DNA from: Anaeromonas gelatinilytica
GTDB lineage: Bacteria; Bacillota; Clostridia; Tissierellales; SIT17
Direction of reading: 5' to 3'
DNA length: 64,000 nt
NCBI RefSeq assembly: GCF_016820635.1
Contig: NZ_WSFU01000088.1
Location: forward strand, 1 to 64,000
Shown here one piece after another: positions 1-8,334 of this stretch. Every line of letters begins with the position of its first letter. The stretch's first letter is position 1. The notes below the pieces were generated by a model that was not told where the DNA came from, searched no databases, and saw only the letters and a list, made by a program, of their open reading frames with translations. The position numbers and the translations under genes were made by a program.

Positions 1-110
1 ATACCCTACAACCCCTCTTTTTTATTGTCTTCCAATATTTTCTGTAACTATTAACCCTCGTGTCTATCAATAGTCTAAAACTTTTGTTAAATTAACTTTC
101 CTAGACAATA

Positions 111-139
111 AAAAAAGACCAAGATTATTAACCTTGGTC
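111..139 (-). terminator. intrinsic terminator, leftward
   Basis: A 7-bp stem, GACCAAG (117-123) and CTTGGTC (133-139), is preceded on the plus strand by AAAAAA, which is a U-run for minus-strand transcripts. It lies about 70 bases past the last in-frame stop of the broken gene at 212-902 and probably ended that transcript. Confidence 0.6.
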
Positions 140-211
140 AAATAATATAATTCTATCGTTTAATTATACAAACATAAAATTCATCTTTATATTTTATAAC
201 TATTATTTTTT

Positions 212-902
212 TTAATGTTCATTTTTTATTTTGTATATAGAACTTCCTTTTTCAAAAATGTTTGAACTACCATTCTTTTCTAGTTTCTTATTTGATGAAA
301 TAGATTCAGTTATTTCTCCAAATTTTTGTTCAATATCTTTTTCATTTATAGAAATAGCTCAAAAAATCCCTTATGCTTGTCTCGATGGTAGTTCACAAGT
401 ACAACTACCACCAATATAAGTAACCTCACTACTATATTTTGTTCCTGATATATCTATATAATAAGTATACCTAGGATTCATCATAGAATAAAAAATCTGC
501 ATATACATAGAATGATCTTTACCTATATCAGAAGTTATATAATTATATAAAAAAGAGGTTTGTGAAGCTGTAAATCCATAATTACTTGCTACCTCAATTA
601 CTTCACTATTTGTAAGCCCTTTATTAAAAACTAATGTAAAACACATACTATCATATTCTAAGTCATTTTTTTCTTTCTTTATTTTAATAATTTTATTATT
701 TTTTTTAGATTTAAGGTTATAATTATCAATATTAAATCTTTTATTTTTTTGGCCGTCAAAAGGAAATTTTTGTAGAAATAATTTCTTTTGTGTTGCTATA
801 TAATGAGTCAAAATCTTTCTCATCCTTTCCTGCAAATACAGATATACTATTCATACTAATAATCATAGCAAAAACAAGGATAATAGTTAAAACTTTTTTC
901 AT
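212..902 (-). pseudogene. broken secreted-protein gene inside the skin element
   Basis: An ATG at 902 with a good ribosome site (AAGGAAGG) starts a typical signal peptide: MKK, a hydrophobic core, then SISVFAG. The frame is lost near 767-771; removing one base from the five-A run there joins it to an open frame running to a TAA at 371-373. In that same frame, after a second stop (TGA at 359-361), 48 more open codons run to a TAA at 212-214 with no start of their own. I read this as one secreted protein of about 230 residues with one frameshift and two stops. The middle part has a Gly-Gly-Ser-Cys-Thr-Cys motif. I do not recognise the family. A sequencing indel could explain the frameshift but not the two stops, unless 371 is the natural end. 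Confidence 0.55.
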
Positions 903-1149
903 TTACAACACCTTCCTTAATATTTTTTTATTTCAATTATATTCTACCATAAAAAATATGAAATTTTTGTCATTTATTATCATTTGTACTTTTTTATATA
1001 AATTTTTTTAATATTAGTTAAAATCAATTTCAAAAGTGATATTTTTCATGTCATCATGGTATCAAATCTAATCAATTTAAAACCTCATTTTATCGAATTT
1101 TCTCTTTTTTAGAATATGTTAAACTTTCCTATGAAGGGAGGTTTTAACA

Positions 1150-1383
1150 GTGAACAGAAAAGAAATATTATTAGATTTATACAAAACTAAAGATGATCTT
1201 GATCTAAAATATCAAGAACTTTTCTTTGAAGTTTTCAGTAAACATATCAATGAGTTAGATTTATCTCATGATGATTATCAAAATCTACTAAATAACTTTA
1301 AAGAACTTTTATTACTAATCAATCAATATAGTACTGATTTAGTAAATCAATATTTTAATTGTATTACTAAAATAATTGATTAG
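1150..1383 (+). CDS. small acidic helical protein, skin cargo; candidate excision factor
   Basis: This 77-residue protein uses a GTG start preceded by GAAGGGAGG at good spacing and is followed by a very strong terminator, so it looks like a real single-gene transcript. The product is rich in Leu, Asp, Asn and Lys, predicted fully helical, and has no membrane segment, signal peptide or cysteine cluster. I do not recognise the family. In C. difficile the skin element encodes a small recombination directionality factor required with the recombinase for excision. Size and location make this gene one of two candidates here, but that is inference from context only. A GTGATATT sequence near 1037 recalls a sigma-E -35 box, without a convincing -10. 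Confidence 0.6.
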   Translation: MNRKEILLDLYKTKDDLDLKYQELFFEVFSKHINELDLSHDDYQNLLNNFKELLLLINQYSTDLVNQYFNCITKIID

Positions 1384-1390
1384 TAATTTT

Positions 1391-1436
1391 TTATTTTCCC
1401 TTTCTATGGTAAAATTTTCATAGAAAGGGAAAATAA
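1391..1436. terminator. bidirectional terminator between convergent genes
   Basis: A perfect 18-bp stem, positions 1391-1408 paired with 1419-1436, has a 10-base loop and A/T-rich flanks on both sides. It sits between the convergent small genes at 1150-1383 and 1449-1673 and can end both transcripts. Confidence 0.85.
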
Positions 1437-1448
1437 AAAACTACTATC

Positions 1449-1673
1449 TTATTTTTCAGCTTTCTCCTTTATCTCTACTTTTTTATTTTCATATTCTGCA
1501 TTTATCTTTAATTTTTCCTCATAAGACAATTCATTCCATATCTCCCATCCTATTTCTCTCATTTCCCTACGAATCCTCTCTATCTTTTCTTTAGGCATAT
1601 TTGGATCTGGAGCTATTATATGAACAATGCTATTACCTATTTTGTAAGTAGCTGCATATTTTTGTTCTTGCAT
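1449..1673 (-). CDS. small conserved mobile-element protein (YAATYKIG family)
   Basis: This 74-residue protein starts at the second of two nearby ATGs; the run GGGGGA lies seven bases before it and too close to the first. The N-terminal YAATYKIGNSIVHIIAPDP and the later GWEIWNEL and INAEYENK stretches match, as I recall, a family of small unnamed proteins encoded next to large serine recombinases in clostridial prophages and skin elements. It has no membrane segment; the C-terminus is charged (KKVEIKEKAEK). The conserved link to serine recombinases makes it a candidate helper or directionality factor. No function is established that I know of. Confidence 0.65.
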   Translation of the reverse strand: MQEQKYAATYKIGNSIVHIIAPDPNMPKEKIERIRREMREIGWEIWNELSYEEKLKINAEYENKKVEIKEKAEK

Positions 1674-1679
1674 AAACAT

Positions 1680-1995
1680 TCCCCCTTGCTTAATTTTATG
1701 AGGGGTCTAGATTGTACTATTAAACATTTATAGTTTGCCACTCAGGTAATGTCAAGAAAAATTTATAAAACTCAATAATGAAATTAAAGATATGAAAAAT
1801 AATTTAAATGATTTTAGAGAAGAAACTCATTATAACTTTAACAGGTTAAAAAATAAACTTGATAATATAGAGCTCTATTTGATATTTCCTTATATTCTCT
1901 TCATTTAAATATCTCTATATAAAAATTATTTCTTTCCATCCAATCTTATTAATAATTATTCAAAATAAATCATAAAATTAAATTGAGGTGATTTT
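1680..1995. other. intergenic region with a gene remnant (1792-1908, plus strand)
   Basis: The roughly 320 bases before the recombinase hold no intact gene. On the plus strand an open frame from about 1770 to a stop at 1906-1908 encodes a charged, coiled-coil-like stretch (NNEIKDMKNNLNDFREE, then HYNFNRLKNKLDN). The only in-frame ATG is at 1792 and has no ribosome site. It looks like the tail of a decayed small coiled-coil gene. The recombinase ribosome site GAGGTG is at 1984-1989. I found no promoter I trust. Confidence 0.3.
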
Positions 1996-3543
1996 ATGGA
2001 CAGAGTTGCTATATATCTCAGAAAATCTAGGTCTGATGAAGAGGCTGAGGCTCATAGTGATAGTGAAACATTATCCAAACATAGGAAAATACTTCTTAAA
2101 GTAGCTAATAATCAGAATCTAAATATTATAAAAATTCGAGAAGAAATTGTATCAGGTGAAAGCATGGTACATAGACCTGAAATGTTAGAATTACTTAAAG
2201 AAGTTGAAGATAATATGTATGATGCTGTTCTGTGTATGGATGTAGATAGACTTGGTCGTGGAAATATGCAAGAGCAAGGTTTAATTCTCGATACTTTTAA
2301 AAAGTCTAATACTAGAATAATAACTCCTAGAAAAATCTATGACCTTAAAGATGAATGGGATGAAGAATATTCAGAATTTGAAGCTTTTATGGCTAGAAAA
2401 GAGCTAAAACTAATTAATAGACGACTTCAAAGAGGTAGAATAAGATCTCTTGAAGATGGTAACTATATTAGTCCAAACCCTCCCTATGGATATTTAATTG
2501 AAAATGATAATAATTACAGAACTCTTATTCCCCACCCTGAACAATCTGAAGTAGTGAGATTAATATTTGAATTATATACCAAAAAAGGCATTGGTGGAAG
2601 TAAAATAGCTAACAAATTGAACGAGTTGGGCTATAAAACATATAAAAATAAAAAATGGTTCTCTTCTTCTGTATTAAATATAATAAGAAATCCTGTATAC
2701 AGTGGTAAAATTATATGGAAGAAAAAAAGCATCAAAAAATCAACTACTCCTGGAAAAACAAAAGACGTTAAACAAAGACCTAAGAATGAATGGATTATTG
2801 CTGAAGGTAAACATAAAGCTTTAATCTCAGAAGAAGTTTTTGAAACTGCTCAAAGAATACTTAAAAATAAATCTCATGTTCCCTATAGACTAGAAAATAG
2901 TATTATTAATCCTCTTGCTGGATTAATCAAATGTCAAATATGTGGATCATCAATGATACTCAGGCCTTATCCTAATAAAGACGATCAAATAATGTGTTAT
3001 AATAAATGTGGTAATAAATCTTCTAAGTTAAAATATATAGAAAAAAGTATGTTAAATAGCTTGAAAACATGGCTTGTAGAGTACCAGGAACAATGGGAAA
3101 ATGAGAATTTAAATAAAGTAAATAATAATAAAGTAAATGTATATATAAAAGCTCTCTCGAATTTAAAATCAGAACTAAAAGAGACTATTAAGCAAAAAAA
3201 TAATCTACATAATTTATTAGAAAGAGGTATCTATGATATAGATACTTATCTTGAAAGATCTGAAGTGATACAAAATAATATTCAAAAGCTAGAGGATAAT
3301 ATAAAATCTACTCAGAAAGATATTAAGCAGGCTCAAAATCGATTAAAAACTCAAAAAGATATCATTCCTAAGGTAGAGAATGTATTAGCTCTATATAACA
3401 AAACTAAAAGCCCAGAAAAGAAAAATAAACTTGTTAAATCAGTTCTCGAATATGCTATTTATTATAAGAAAAAAAGTCAAAGAAATGATGAATTTACACT
3501 CACTTTAACTCCTAAAATTTCTGATGCCACTAATGGTAGATAA
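1996..3543 (+). CDS. large serine recombinase, skin excision (SpoIVCA/CD1231-like)
   Basis: This 515-residue site-specific recombinase should excise the element from sigK in the mother cell. The resolvase catalytic domain is at about 1-150, with the nucleophile Ser11 in YLRKSR and the DRLGRG motif near residue 84. A recombinase DNA-binding domain follows at about 160-290, then a zinc ribbon with Cys pairs near 313/316 and 332/336, and a coiled coil at about 370-465, the order typical of large serine integrases. ATG with GAGGTGATTTT upstream fixes the start. The stop codon falls in the centre of a palindrome at the sigK junction, and the last codons overlap the antisense sigK tail. The length fits the family, and I see no lesion. 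Related prophage integrases are the alternative, but the sigK junction argues for the skin role. Confidence 0.9.
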   Translation: MDRVAIYLRKSRSDEEAEAHSDSETLSKHRKILLKVANNQNLNIIKIREEIVSGESMVHRPEMLELLKEVEDNMYDAVLCMDVDRLGRGNMQEQGLILDTFKKSNTRIITPRKIYDLKDEWDEEYSEFEAFMARKELKLINRRLQRGRIRSLEDGNYISPNPPYGYLIENDNNYRTLIPHPEQSEVVRLIFELYTKKGIGGSKIANKLNELGYKTYKNKKWFSSSVLNIIRNPVYSGKIIWKKKSIKKSTTPGKTKDVKQRPKNEWIIAEGKHKALISEEVFETAQRILKNKSHVPYRLENSIINPLAGLIKCQICGSSMILRPYPNKDDQIMCYNKCGNKSSKLKYIEKSMLNSLKTWLVEYQEQWENENLNKVNNNKVNVYIKALSNLKSELKETIKQKNNLHNLLERGIYDIDTYLERSEVIQNNIQKLEDNIKSTQKDIKQAQNRLKTQKDIIPKVENVLALYNKTKSPEKKNKLVKSVLEYAIYYKKKSQRNDEFTLTLTPKISDATNGR

Positions 3544-3989
3544 ACTGTTAGTGGCAATTCATTACCTTCTTTATCTACTCCAATTGGTTCTTGAAGATAA
3601 ACTTCTGATTTAATTTTTTTATCTGATCTAATACACATTAAAATTTCATTATCAATACATCTTGCTGCATAGGTGGCTAATCTTGTTCCTTTAGTTCTAT
3701 CAAAAGTTGAAATAGCTTTTATTAGGCCTATAGTACCAATAGATATTAAATCATCCACTTCTCTTCCTGTATTATGATACTTTTTAACGATATGTGCCAC
3801 TAAACGTAAATTACGTTCTATTAATATGTTTTTTGCCTCCTCATCACCCTGTTCATGAAGTATTAAATATCTAGTCTCTTCTTCTTTACTTAATGGTTGA
3901 GGAAAAGAATTATTATTAGAAATATACCCTAAAAAAAATGATACGGGTCTAACTAAATCTAAAATAGTAAATAGAAGTGAAGCCCACAT
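3477..3989 (-). pseudogene. sigK: sigK 5' segment (pro-sigma-K N-terminal half), split by skin
   Basis: This encodes the start of the late mother-cell sigma factor. ATG at 3989 follows GGAGGTG; an upstream TTG in frame overlaps that ribosome site and is rejected. Residues 1-20 are hydrophobic (MWASLLFTILDLVRPVSFFL), the pro-sequence that tethers pro-SigK to membrane until SpoIVFB cleavage, and GYISNN aligns with the B. subtilis cleavage region. Then come FPQPLS, region 1.2/2 ([40 protein letters not shown]) and DKEGNE. SigK similarity ends at about GNELPLT; the remaining residues to the stop at 3477 are junction sequence antisense to the recombinase. Regions 3 and 4 are missing and should lie at the far end of the element. 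Not a dead gene: a rearranging one. Confidence 0.92.
3525..3556. repeat. palindromic junction, probable recombinase attachment site
   Basis: TGCCACTAA (3525-3533) and TTAGTGGCA (3548-3556) form a perfect 9-bp inverted repeat around a 14-base centre. It lies exactly where SigK similarity ends and spans the recombinase stop codon (3541-3543). Large serine recombinases bind imperfectly palindromic sites of about this length. The pentamer AATGA, the crossover repeat reported for B. subtilis skin, is three bases away on the sigK side (3559-3563, minus strand), so the exact crossover could be there or at the palindrome centre. Confidence 0.6.
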
Positions 3990-4024
3990 TAATACGCACA
4001 CCTCCAAAATATTAAGTCATATTA

Positions 4025-4053
4025 TAGAATATGATTGTATTTGAAAAATGTGC
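4025..4053 (-). promoter_or_regulatory. candidate sporulation promoter of sigK
   Basis: On the minus strand GCACA (4053-4049), a 15-base spacer and CATATTCTA (4033-4025) resemble the sigma-K pattern AC / CATANNNTA. The overlapping AAATACAAT is close to a sigma-E -10. The B. subtilis gene is transcribed by sigma-E and then by sigma-K. Given the high A+T content, this is a tentative match. Confidence 0.35.
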
Positions 4054-4061
4054 ACGTCTTA

Positions 4062-5690
4062 TTATTTTAATTTATTTATTTCTTCTAATATTTCATTAAA
4101 AACAACTCCAGCTGTACTTGCTCCAGATTTATCTCCAATATCTTCCACAACTATAGTTATTGCATATTTAGGATTATTTATAGGAAAATATCCAGTAAAC
4201 AATCCATCATTACTACCATTTTCCTTTTCTGCTGTACCAGTTTTCCCAGCAGCTCCTCCATATATATTACCACCAATATATTCACTTCCAGTTCCGTTTT
4301 TTACAACTTCTTCCATATATTTTTTTATGATTTGTGTATATTTGCTATTTATTAACCATTTATCTTCTTTTCTATTAAATTTTTTAGATTCCTTTCCCTT
4401 ATTTGTAGCATATCCTTTTATTATAGATAAATCTTTCCTTATACCATCATTAGCAATTATCATTGTCATATTATTAATTTGAATAGGAGTTAATCGAATA
4501 TGTTCTTGCCCTATAGCTAAATTTCCTATTCCTGCACCTCTTACTTCGTTTAAAGAAGATATTATTCCTGTTACTTCTCCATCTAAACCAATATCAACAA
4601 TATCATCTAAACCAATATTTTTAGCTGTTTCAATTATCTTTTCTCCTCCTAACTTTTCAGCTAATTGAATAAATATTGTATTACATGATTCAGCATAAGC
4701 TTCTTTTAATGTTATCTCTCCATGAACAATATCATCATGACAAGAATACTTTTGATTATTAACTTCAATAGATCCTTCACAAATCATTTTCTCATCTAAA
4801 TCAATATCATTCTCCAATGCACTTAATAAAACAATTGTTTTAAATATAGAGGCAGGATAATAACGAAATTTAATACTTCTATTCATTTGAGCATTATCAT
4901 TAGATCTATTACTACTTGCTATATCATTTAAGTCAAAATCTGGTTGACTTGTCAAGGCTAGTATATCTCCCGACTCTACATCTGTTACTATGGCAGAACC
5001 ATAATATTGTCTAGATTCCATTGCACTTTCTACAATTTTTTGTATTTCATAATCTATAGTTAATTGAATAGAATTTCTTATGTTATCTTTATTTTTATTA
5101 GCCTGTATATAATTTTCTTTATCATATAATATCCTGTTTTTACCATCAAATGTTAATAATAACTTATTATTTTCTCCTTTTGATAAAATTTCATTATATG
5201 CTTTTTTAATTCCAATCCCATCTCCATTTTCATTAATATATCCTATTACATGAGCTAAAATATTTTCATCATTATACTCTTTTAATTCTTCTAATACAAA
5301 AGTATTTTTTATATTAACATCATCAATATTCTCTTTTATTGGAACTTTTATTATTCTATCTTTCTCAATTTCCATATATTTTTTTAATTTTTCTTCAGAA
5401 TAATCTATTTTTTCTAATAATTCATTATAATAATTCTCATCGCTAATTAAATTATACCTTGGTATATATAAGTATTTCTGACTTTCTCTATTAGTTAAAG
5501 GAATCATATTCCTATCATATATAGTCCCATTATAAGAAGTTGATATCTCATAATATCGTTGACTTTCAGCTTTTTCTTTATACTCTGGTCCCTTAACAAG
5601 TTGTATCCAAAATGTTCTTAAAATTATTATTAGAAAAATTATAATAAATATTCTATATAAATTAATTAATCTTTTTTCCAAAGAAAACAT
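4062..5690 (-). CDS. class B penicillin-binding protein (transpeptidase)
   Basis: This 542-residue membrane-anchored transpeptidase cross-links peptidoglycan outside the membrane. One signal anchor lies at about residues 12-30, followed by the PBP dimer-type domain with GTIYDRNMIPLTN. The catalytic motifs are all present: SxxK as SIFK in YYPASIFK (near residue 290), SCN (near 345) and KTGT near 490. There is no C-terminal PASTA domain, unlike the PBP at 61363-63570. ATG at 5690 follows GGAGG; an in-frame ATG 13 codons earlier lies before that ribosome site and is rejected. It lies between udk and sigK, so a role in sporulation peptidoglycan is possible but unproven. No specific family name can be given with confidence. 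Confidence 0.88.
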   Translation of the reverse strand: MFSLEKRLINLYRIFIIIFLIIILRTFWIQLVKGPEYKEKAESQRYYEISTSYNGTIYDRNMIPLTNRESQKYLYIPRYNLISDENYYNELLEKIDYSEEKLKKYMEIEKDRIIKVPIKENIDDVNIKNTFVLEELKEYNDENILAHVIGYINENGDGIGIKKAYNEILSKGENNKLLLTFDGKNRILYDKENYIQANKNKDNIRNSIQLTIDYEIQKIVESAMESRQYYGSAIVTDVESGDILALTSQPDFDLNDIASSNRSNDNAQMNRSIKFRYYPASIFKTIVLLSALENDIDLDEKMICEGSIEVNNQKYSCHDDIVHGEITLKEAYAESCNTIFIQLAEKLGGEKIIETAKNIGLDDIVDIGLDGEVTGIISSLNEVRGAGIGNLAIGQEHIRLTPIQINNMTMIIANDGIRKDLSIIKGYATNKGKESKKFNRKEDKWLINSKYTQIIKKYMEEVVKNGTGSEYIGGNIYGGAAGKTGTAEKENGSNDGLFTGYFPINNPKYAITIVVEDIGDKSGASTAGVVFNEILEEINKLK

Positions 5691-5749
5691 AAAAAAACCT
5701 CCATAATATTTTATTATAAGTATTTCCAAAATATCATGGAGCTATAATT

Positions 5750-6388
5750 TTATTTTAATTGTTTTTCTCTGATTATAGACTTCACTTTAGTAACCATCAA
5801 ACCTATAGCCACTGTATTGAAACCACCTTCTGGTATTATTATGTCTGCATATCTCTTAGTTGGTTCAATAAATTGTAAATGTGCAGGTCTAACTGTGCTA
5901 AGATATTGTTCTATTACAGACTCTAAAGTTCTACCTCTATCTCTAATATCTCTAAGGATCCTTCTAATTATCCTAACATCAGAATCAGTGTCTACAAATA
6001 TTTTTATATCTAATAAATCTCTAATTCTTTTATCTTCTAGAATCATAATCCCTTCAACTATAATTATATCCTTACTCTTAACTTCTATTGTTTTTTCTTT
6101 TCTATTATGTTTTTCAAAATCATATATTGGCTTTTGTACACTCTCTTTATTTGCTAACTTTTTTAAATGATTGATGAATAAATCATTATCAAAAGCTAAA
6201 GGATGATCATAATTTGTTTTTGTTCTCTCTTGAAATTCTAAATGACTTTGATCTTTATAGTATGAATCTTGCTCTATTATTAAAATATTTTCCTGAGGTA
6301 ATGAGTTAAATATAGCTTGAGCTACAGTACTCTTACCAGATCCTGTTCCTCCTGTTATTCCTATTAATACTGATTTGTTCAAAAACAT
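5750..6388 (-). CDS. udk: uridine kinase
   Basis: This 212-residue cytosolic kinase phosphorylates uridine and cytidine to UMP and CMP in pyrimidine salvage. The Walker A loop GGTGSGKST starts near residue 12. The family motifs [19 protein letters not shown] and the lid sequence [15 protein letters not shown] follow in the expected order, and the length is normal. The ATG at 6388 overlaps the stop of the U32 gene (TGATG), with AGAGAGG just upstream, so the two are translationally coupled. The same U32-udk order occurs in B. subtilis. Confidence 0.95.
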   Translation of the reverse strand: MFLNKSVLIGITGGTGSGKSTVAQAIFNSLPQENILIIEQDSYYKDQSHLEFQERTKTNYDHPLAFDNDLFINHLKKLANKESVQKPIYDFEKHNRKEKTIEVKSKDIIIVEGIMILEDKRIRDLLDIKIFVDTDSDVRIIRRILRDIRDRGRTLESVIEQYLSTVRPAHLQFIEPTKRYADIIIPEGGFNTVAIGLMVTKVKSIIREKQLK

Positions 6389-7617
6389 CAATCCTCTCTT
6401 GCTTTTCTTATCATATCCCATTTCTCTACAGGTTTATCTACTTTAATTTTAAATATTTGTTTAGCATGAGGTACTACATTTATTAAATTATTTTTTTCAT
6501 CCCACATTCTATTAATTTTTTGAACAAAAAACTCTTTATTAGGACCAAATATTTCTACTTCATCATTATCAAATATTCTATTCCTCTGTTCTACCGTTGC
6601 TGTTTGAGTTTTTTCATCATAATCCAAAATTAAACCAAGAAAATCATAATTTCTTATATATGAACTACTTCCATATAATTGATCTTCTTCAGTAGGTTTA
6701 TTGAAATAGAATCCTGTAGTAAAATCTCTATAGCTTGCCTTTTTTATTTCATCTAACCACATATCATTATAATTATATTTATTTGAATTTGCAAGATAAG
6801 AATCAATTGCCATTCTATAAGAGCGAATTATTGTAGCTACATAATAAGAACTCTTCATACGTCCTTCAATTTTTAAACTTTTAACTCCAGCATTAATAAC
6901 TTCAGGTAAATAATTTATCATACATAAATCTTTTGAATTAAAAATATATGTTCCTTTTTCTCCTTCATATACTGGATAATATTCTCCAGGTCTTTTTTCT
7001 TCAACTAAATTATATTTCCATCGACATGCTTGAGCACATTCCCCTCTATTTGCATCTCTACCTGTCATATAATTACTCAATAAGCATCTACCTGAATATG
7101 AAATACACATAGCACCATGTACAAAAGTTTCTATATCTAAATCTTCTGGTGTATTTTCCTTTATATCTTTAATTTCTTCTAATGATAATTCTCTAGCTAA
7201 AACTATTCTTTTAACTCCTTGTTTAAACCAAAAATTAGCAGTACTAAAATTAGTAGTATTTGCCTGAGTGCTTAAATGAATTTCCATATTAGGTACTAAT
7301 TCTTTTACAATTGAAAAAACACCAGGATCTGATATTATAACTGCATCTACTCCTATATCTTGTAATTTAAGAACATAACTATCTAACCCTTTTAAATCTT
7401 CATTATGAGGTATAATATTTAAAGTAACATATATTCTTTTTCCCCTTTTATGTGCAAATTCTACACCTTCTTTTATTTGATCAATATCAAAATTTTTTGC
7501 TTTAGCTCTTAAACCAAATTCTTCTCCTCCTAAATAAACTGCATCAGCACCATATATAATAGCTATTTTGAGTTTTTCTAAATCACCCGCTGGAGCTAAT
7601 AATTCAATATCAGTCAT
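6388..7617 (-). CDS. trhP: peptidase U32 family tRNA hydroxylation protein (TrhP-like)
   Basis: This 409-residue protein has the U32 TIM-barrel N-terminus ([16 protein letters not shown]) and the cysteine cluster of the family (CISYSGRC, then CAQACRWKY) near residues 168-200. Members of this family (TrhP in E. coli, YrrN/YrrO in B. subtilis) act in prephenate-dependent 5-hydroxylation of U34 in tRNA wobble positions. The next gene upstream, trmR, methylates that same hydroxyl group, so the pair makes 5-methoxyuridine. B. subtilis has two U32 genes here and this window has one. The start at 7617 has AAGGAGGATAAGT upstream. The old 'peptidase/collagenase' label is probably misleading. Confidence 0.88.
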   Translation of the reverse strand: MTDIELLAPAGDLEKLKIAIIYGADAVYLGGEEFGLRAKAKNFDIDQIKEGVEFAHKRGKRIYVTLNIIPHNEDLKGLDSYVLKLQDIGVDAVIISDPGVFSIVKELVPNMEIHLSTQANTTNFSTANFWFKQGVKRIVLARELSLEEIKDIKENTPEDLDIETFVHGAMCISYSGRCLLSNYMTGRDANRGECAQACRWKYNLVEEKRPGEYYPVYEGEKGTYIFNSKDLCMINYLPEVINAGVKSLKIEGRMKSSYYVATIIRSYRMAIDSYLANSNKYNYNDMWLDEIKKASYRDFTTGFYFNKPTEEDQLYGSSSYIRNYDFLGLILDYDEKTQTATVEQRNRIFDNDEVEIFGPNKEFFVQKINRMWDEKNNLINVVPHAKQIFKIKVDKPVEKWDMIRKARED

Positions 7618-7619
7618 TT

Positions 7620-8264
7620 TTACTTATCCTCCTTATAAGAAATAGCCATACCATCACCTATTGGTATTATACTTGTAATAAGTTTAGGATGCCTAGATAT
7701 ATATTTAAGATATTCTCTCATTCTTTTTACTATTGTCTTTTTACGTCTTATAACTAAATCATCATTAGCAACCATTCCTCTAAATAACACATTATCAGAA
7801 ATTATAATTCCATTATCTTCTAACATATCAATGCAAAAAGGTAAAAAATCCATATATTTACCTTTAGCCGCATCAATAAATATAATATCAAATTTTTCAT
7901 TTATATTATATAGTACCTCTTGAGCTTCTCCTTGAATTACATCTATTCCACCAATCTGAGATTTATTGATATTCTCCCTTGCTAACTTAACCATATCCTC
8001 TCTTCTTTCTATGGAAATCACTTTTCCCTTATTCATACTAGAAGCCATTATTATAGCTGAATATCCAATAGCTGTTCCAATCTCTAATATTTTTTTTGCA
8101 CCTTTTATTTTTATTATTACTTTTAAAAATTCAGCTACTTCAGAATGAACAATAGGCACACGATTTTCATCAGCATATTTTTCTAAAGTTCTTAAAAATT
8201 CTGTTCTTTCAGGTATAATATCTCTTATATAATCTTCTATATATTCTTTATTTATATTACTCAA
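7620..8264 (-). CDS. trmR: tRNA 5-hydroxyuridine methyltransferase
   Basis: This 214-residue SAM-dependent O-methyltransferase of the YrrM/TrmR type methylates ho5U34 of tRNAs to mo5U. The SAM site is visible as EIGTAIGYSA (near residues 62-71), and the acidic Mg-binding motif as FIDAAKGKY, with DNVLFRG downstream. The start is a TTG at 8264 preceded by GAGGGGAG. The stop nearly abuts the U32 start (7617), consistent with one transcript and one pathway. Family length is about 215. A catechol-type O-methyltransferase is the generic alternative, but gene order supports TrmR. Confidence 0.88.
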   Translation of the reverse strand: MSNINKEYIEDYIRDIIPERTEFLRTLEKYADENRVPIVHSEVAEFLKVIIKIKGAKKILEIGTAIGYSAIIMASSMNKGKVISIERREDMVKLARENINKSQIGGIDVIQGEAQEVLYNINEKFDIIFIDAAKGKYMDFLPFCIDMLEDNGIIISDNVLFRGMVANDDLVIRRKKTIVKRMREYLKYISRHPKLITSIIPIGDGMAISYKEDK

Positions 8265-8334
8265 AAATATCTCCCCTCGACATAAAAATAATAATACGTA
8301 GTTTATTATACCACCTATTATTATTTAAAAAACA

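Larger units (their letters stand above)
1..3540. mobile_element. skin-type element interrupting sigK (one end only)
   Basis: This stretch separates the sigK 5' segment from a 3' segment that is not in the window. It carries a large serine recombinase reading towards sigK, two small intact genes, a broken secreted-protein gene and a gene remnant. SigK homology stops at the recombinase 3' end, where a perfect inverted repeat sits. Skin elements of Bacillus subtilis and Clostridioides difficile interrupt sigK at the same protein position and are excised in the mother cell by a serine recombinase. The left end, full length and remaining cargo lie outside the window. The right boundary is placed at the palindrome centre; the true crossover could be up to about 20 bases away. 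Confidence 0.85.

Noticed and set aside
231-419. Plus-strand open frame opposite the broken secreted-protein gene
   Set aside because: No ribosome site, composition of an antisense shadow, and the minus strand has the signal peptide and terminator.
1735-1750. TGCCACT near 1736 as a second half of the attachment palindrome
   Set aside because: Only seven bases match, with no second arm nearby; the other att site should lie at the far sigK junction outside the window.
1955-1990. CATAAAAT (near 1971) as a sigma-E -10 for the recombinase
   Set aside because: The transcription start would fall within the ribosome binding site, too close for translation.
4048-4482. Plus-strand open frame inside the PBP gene
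   Set aside because: Lies wholly antisense to conserved transpeptidase coding sequence; low-complexity Ser/Phe/Ile translation with no ribosome site.
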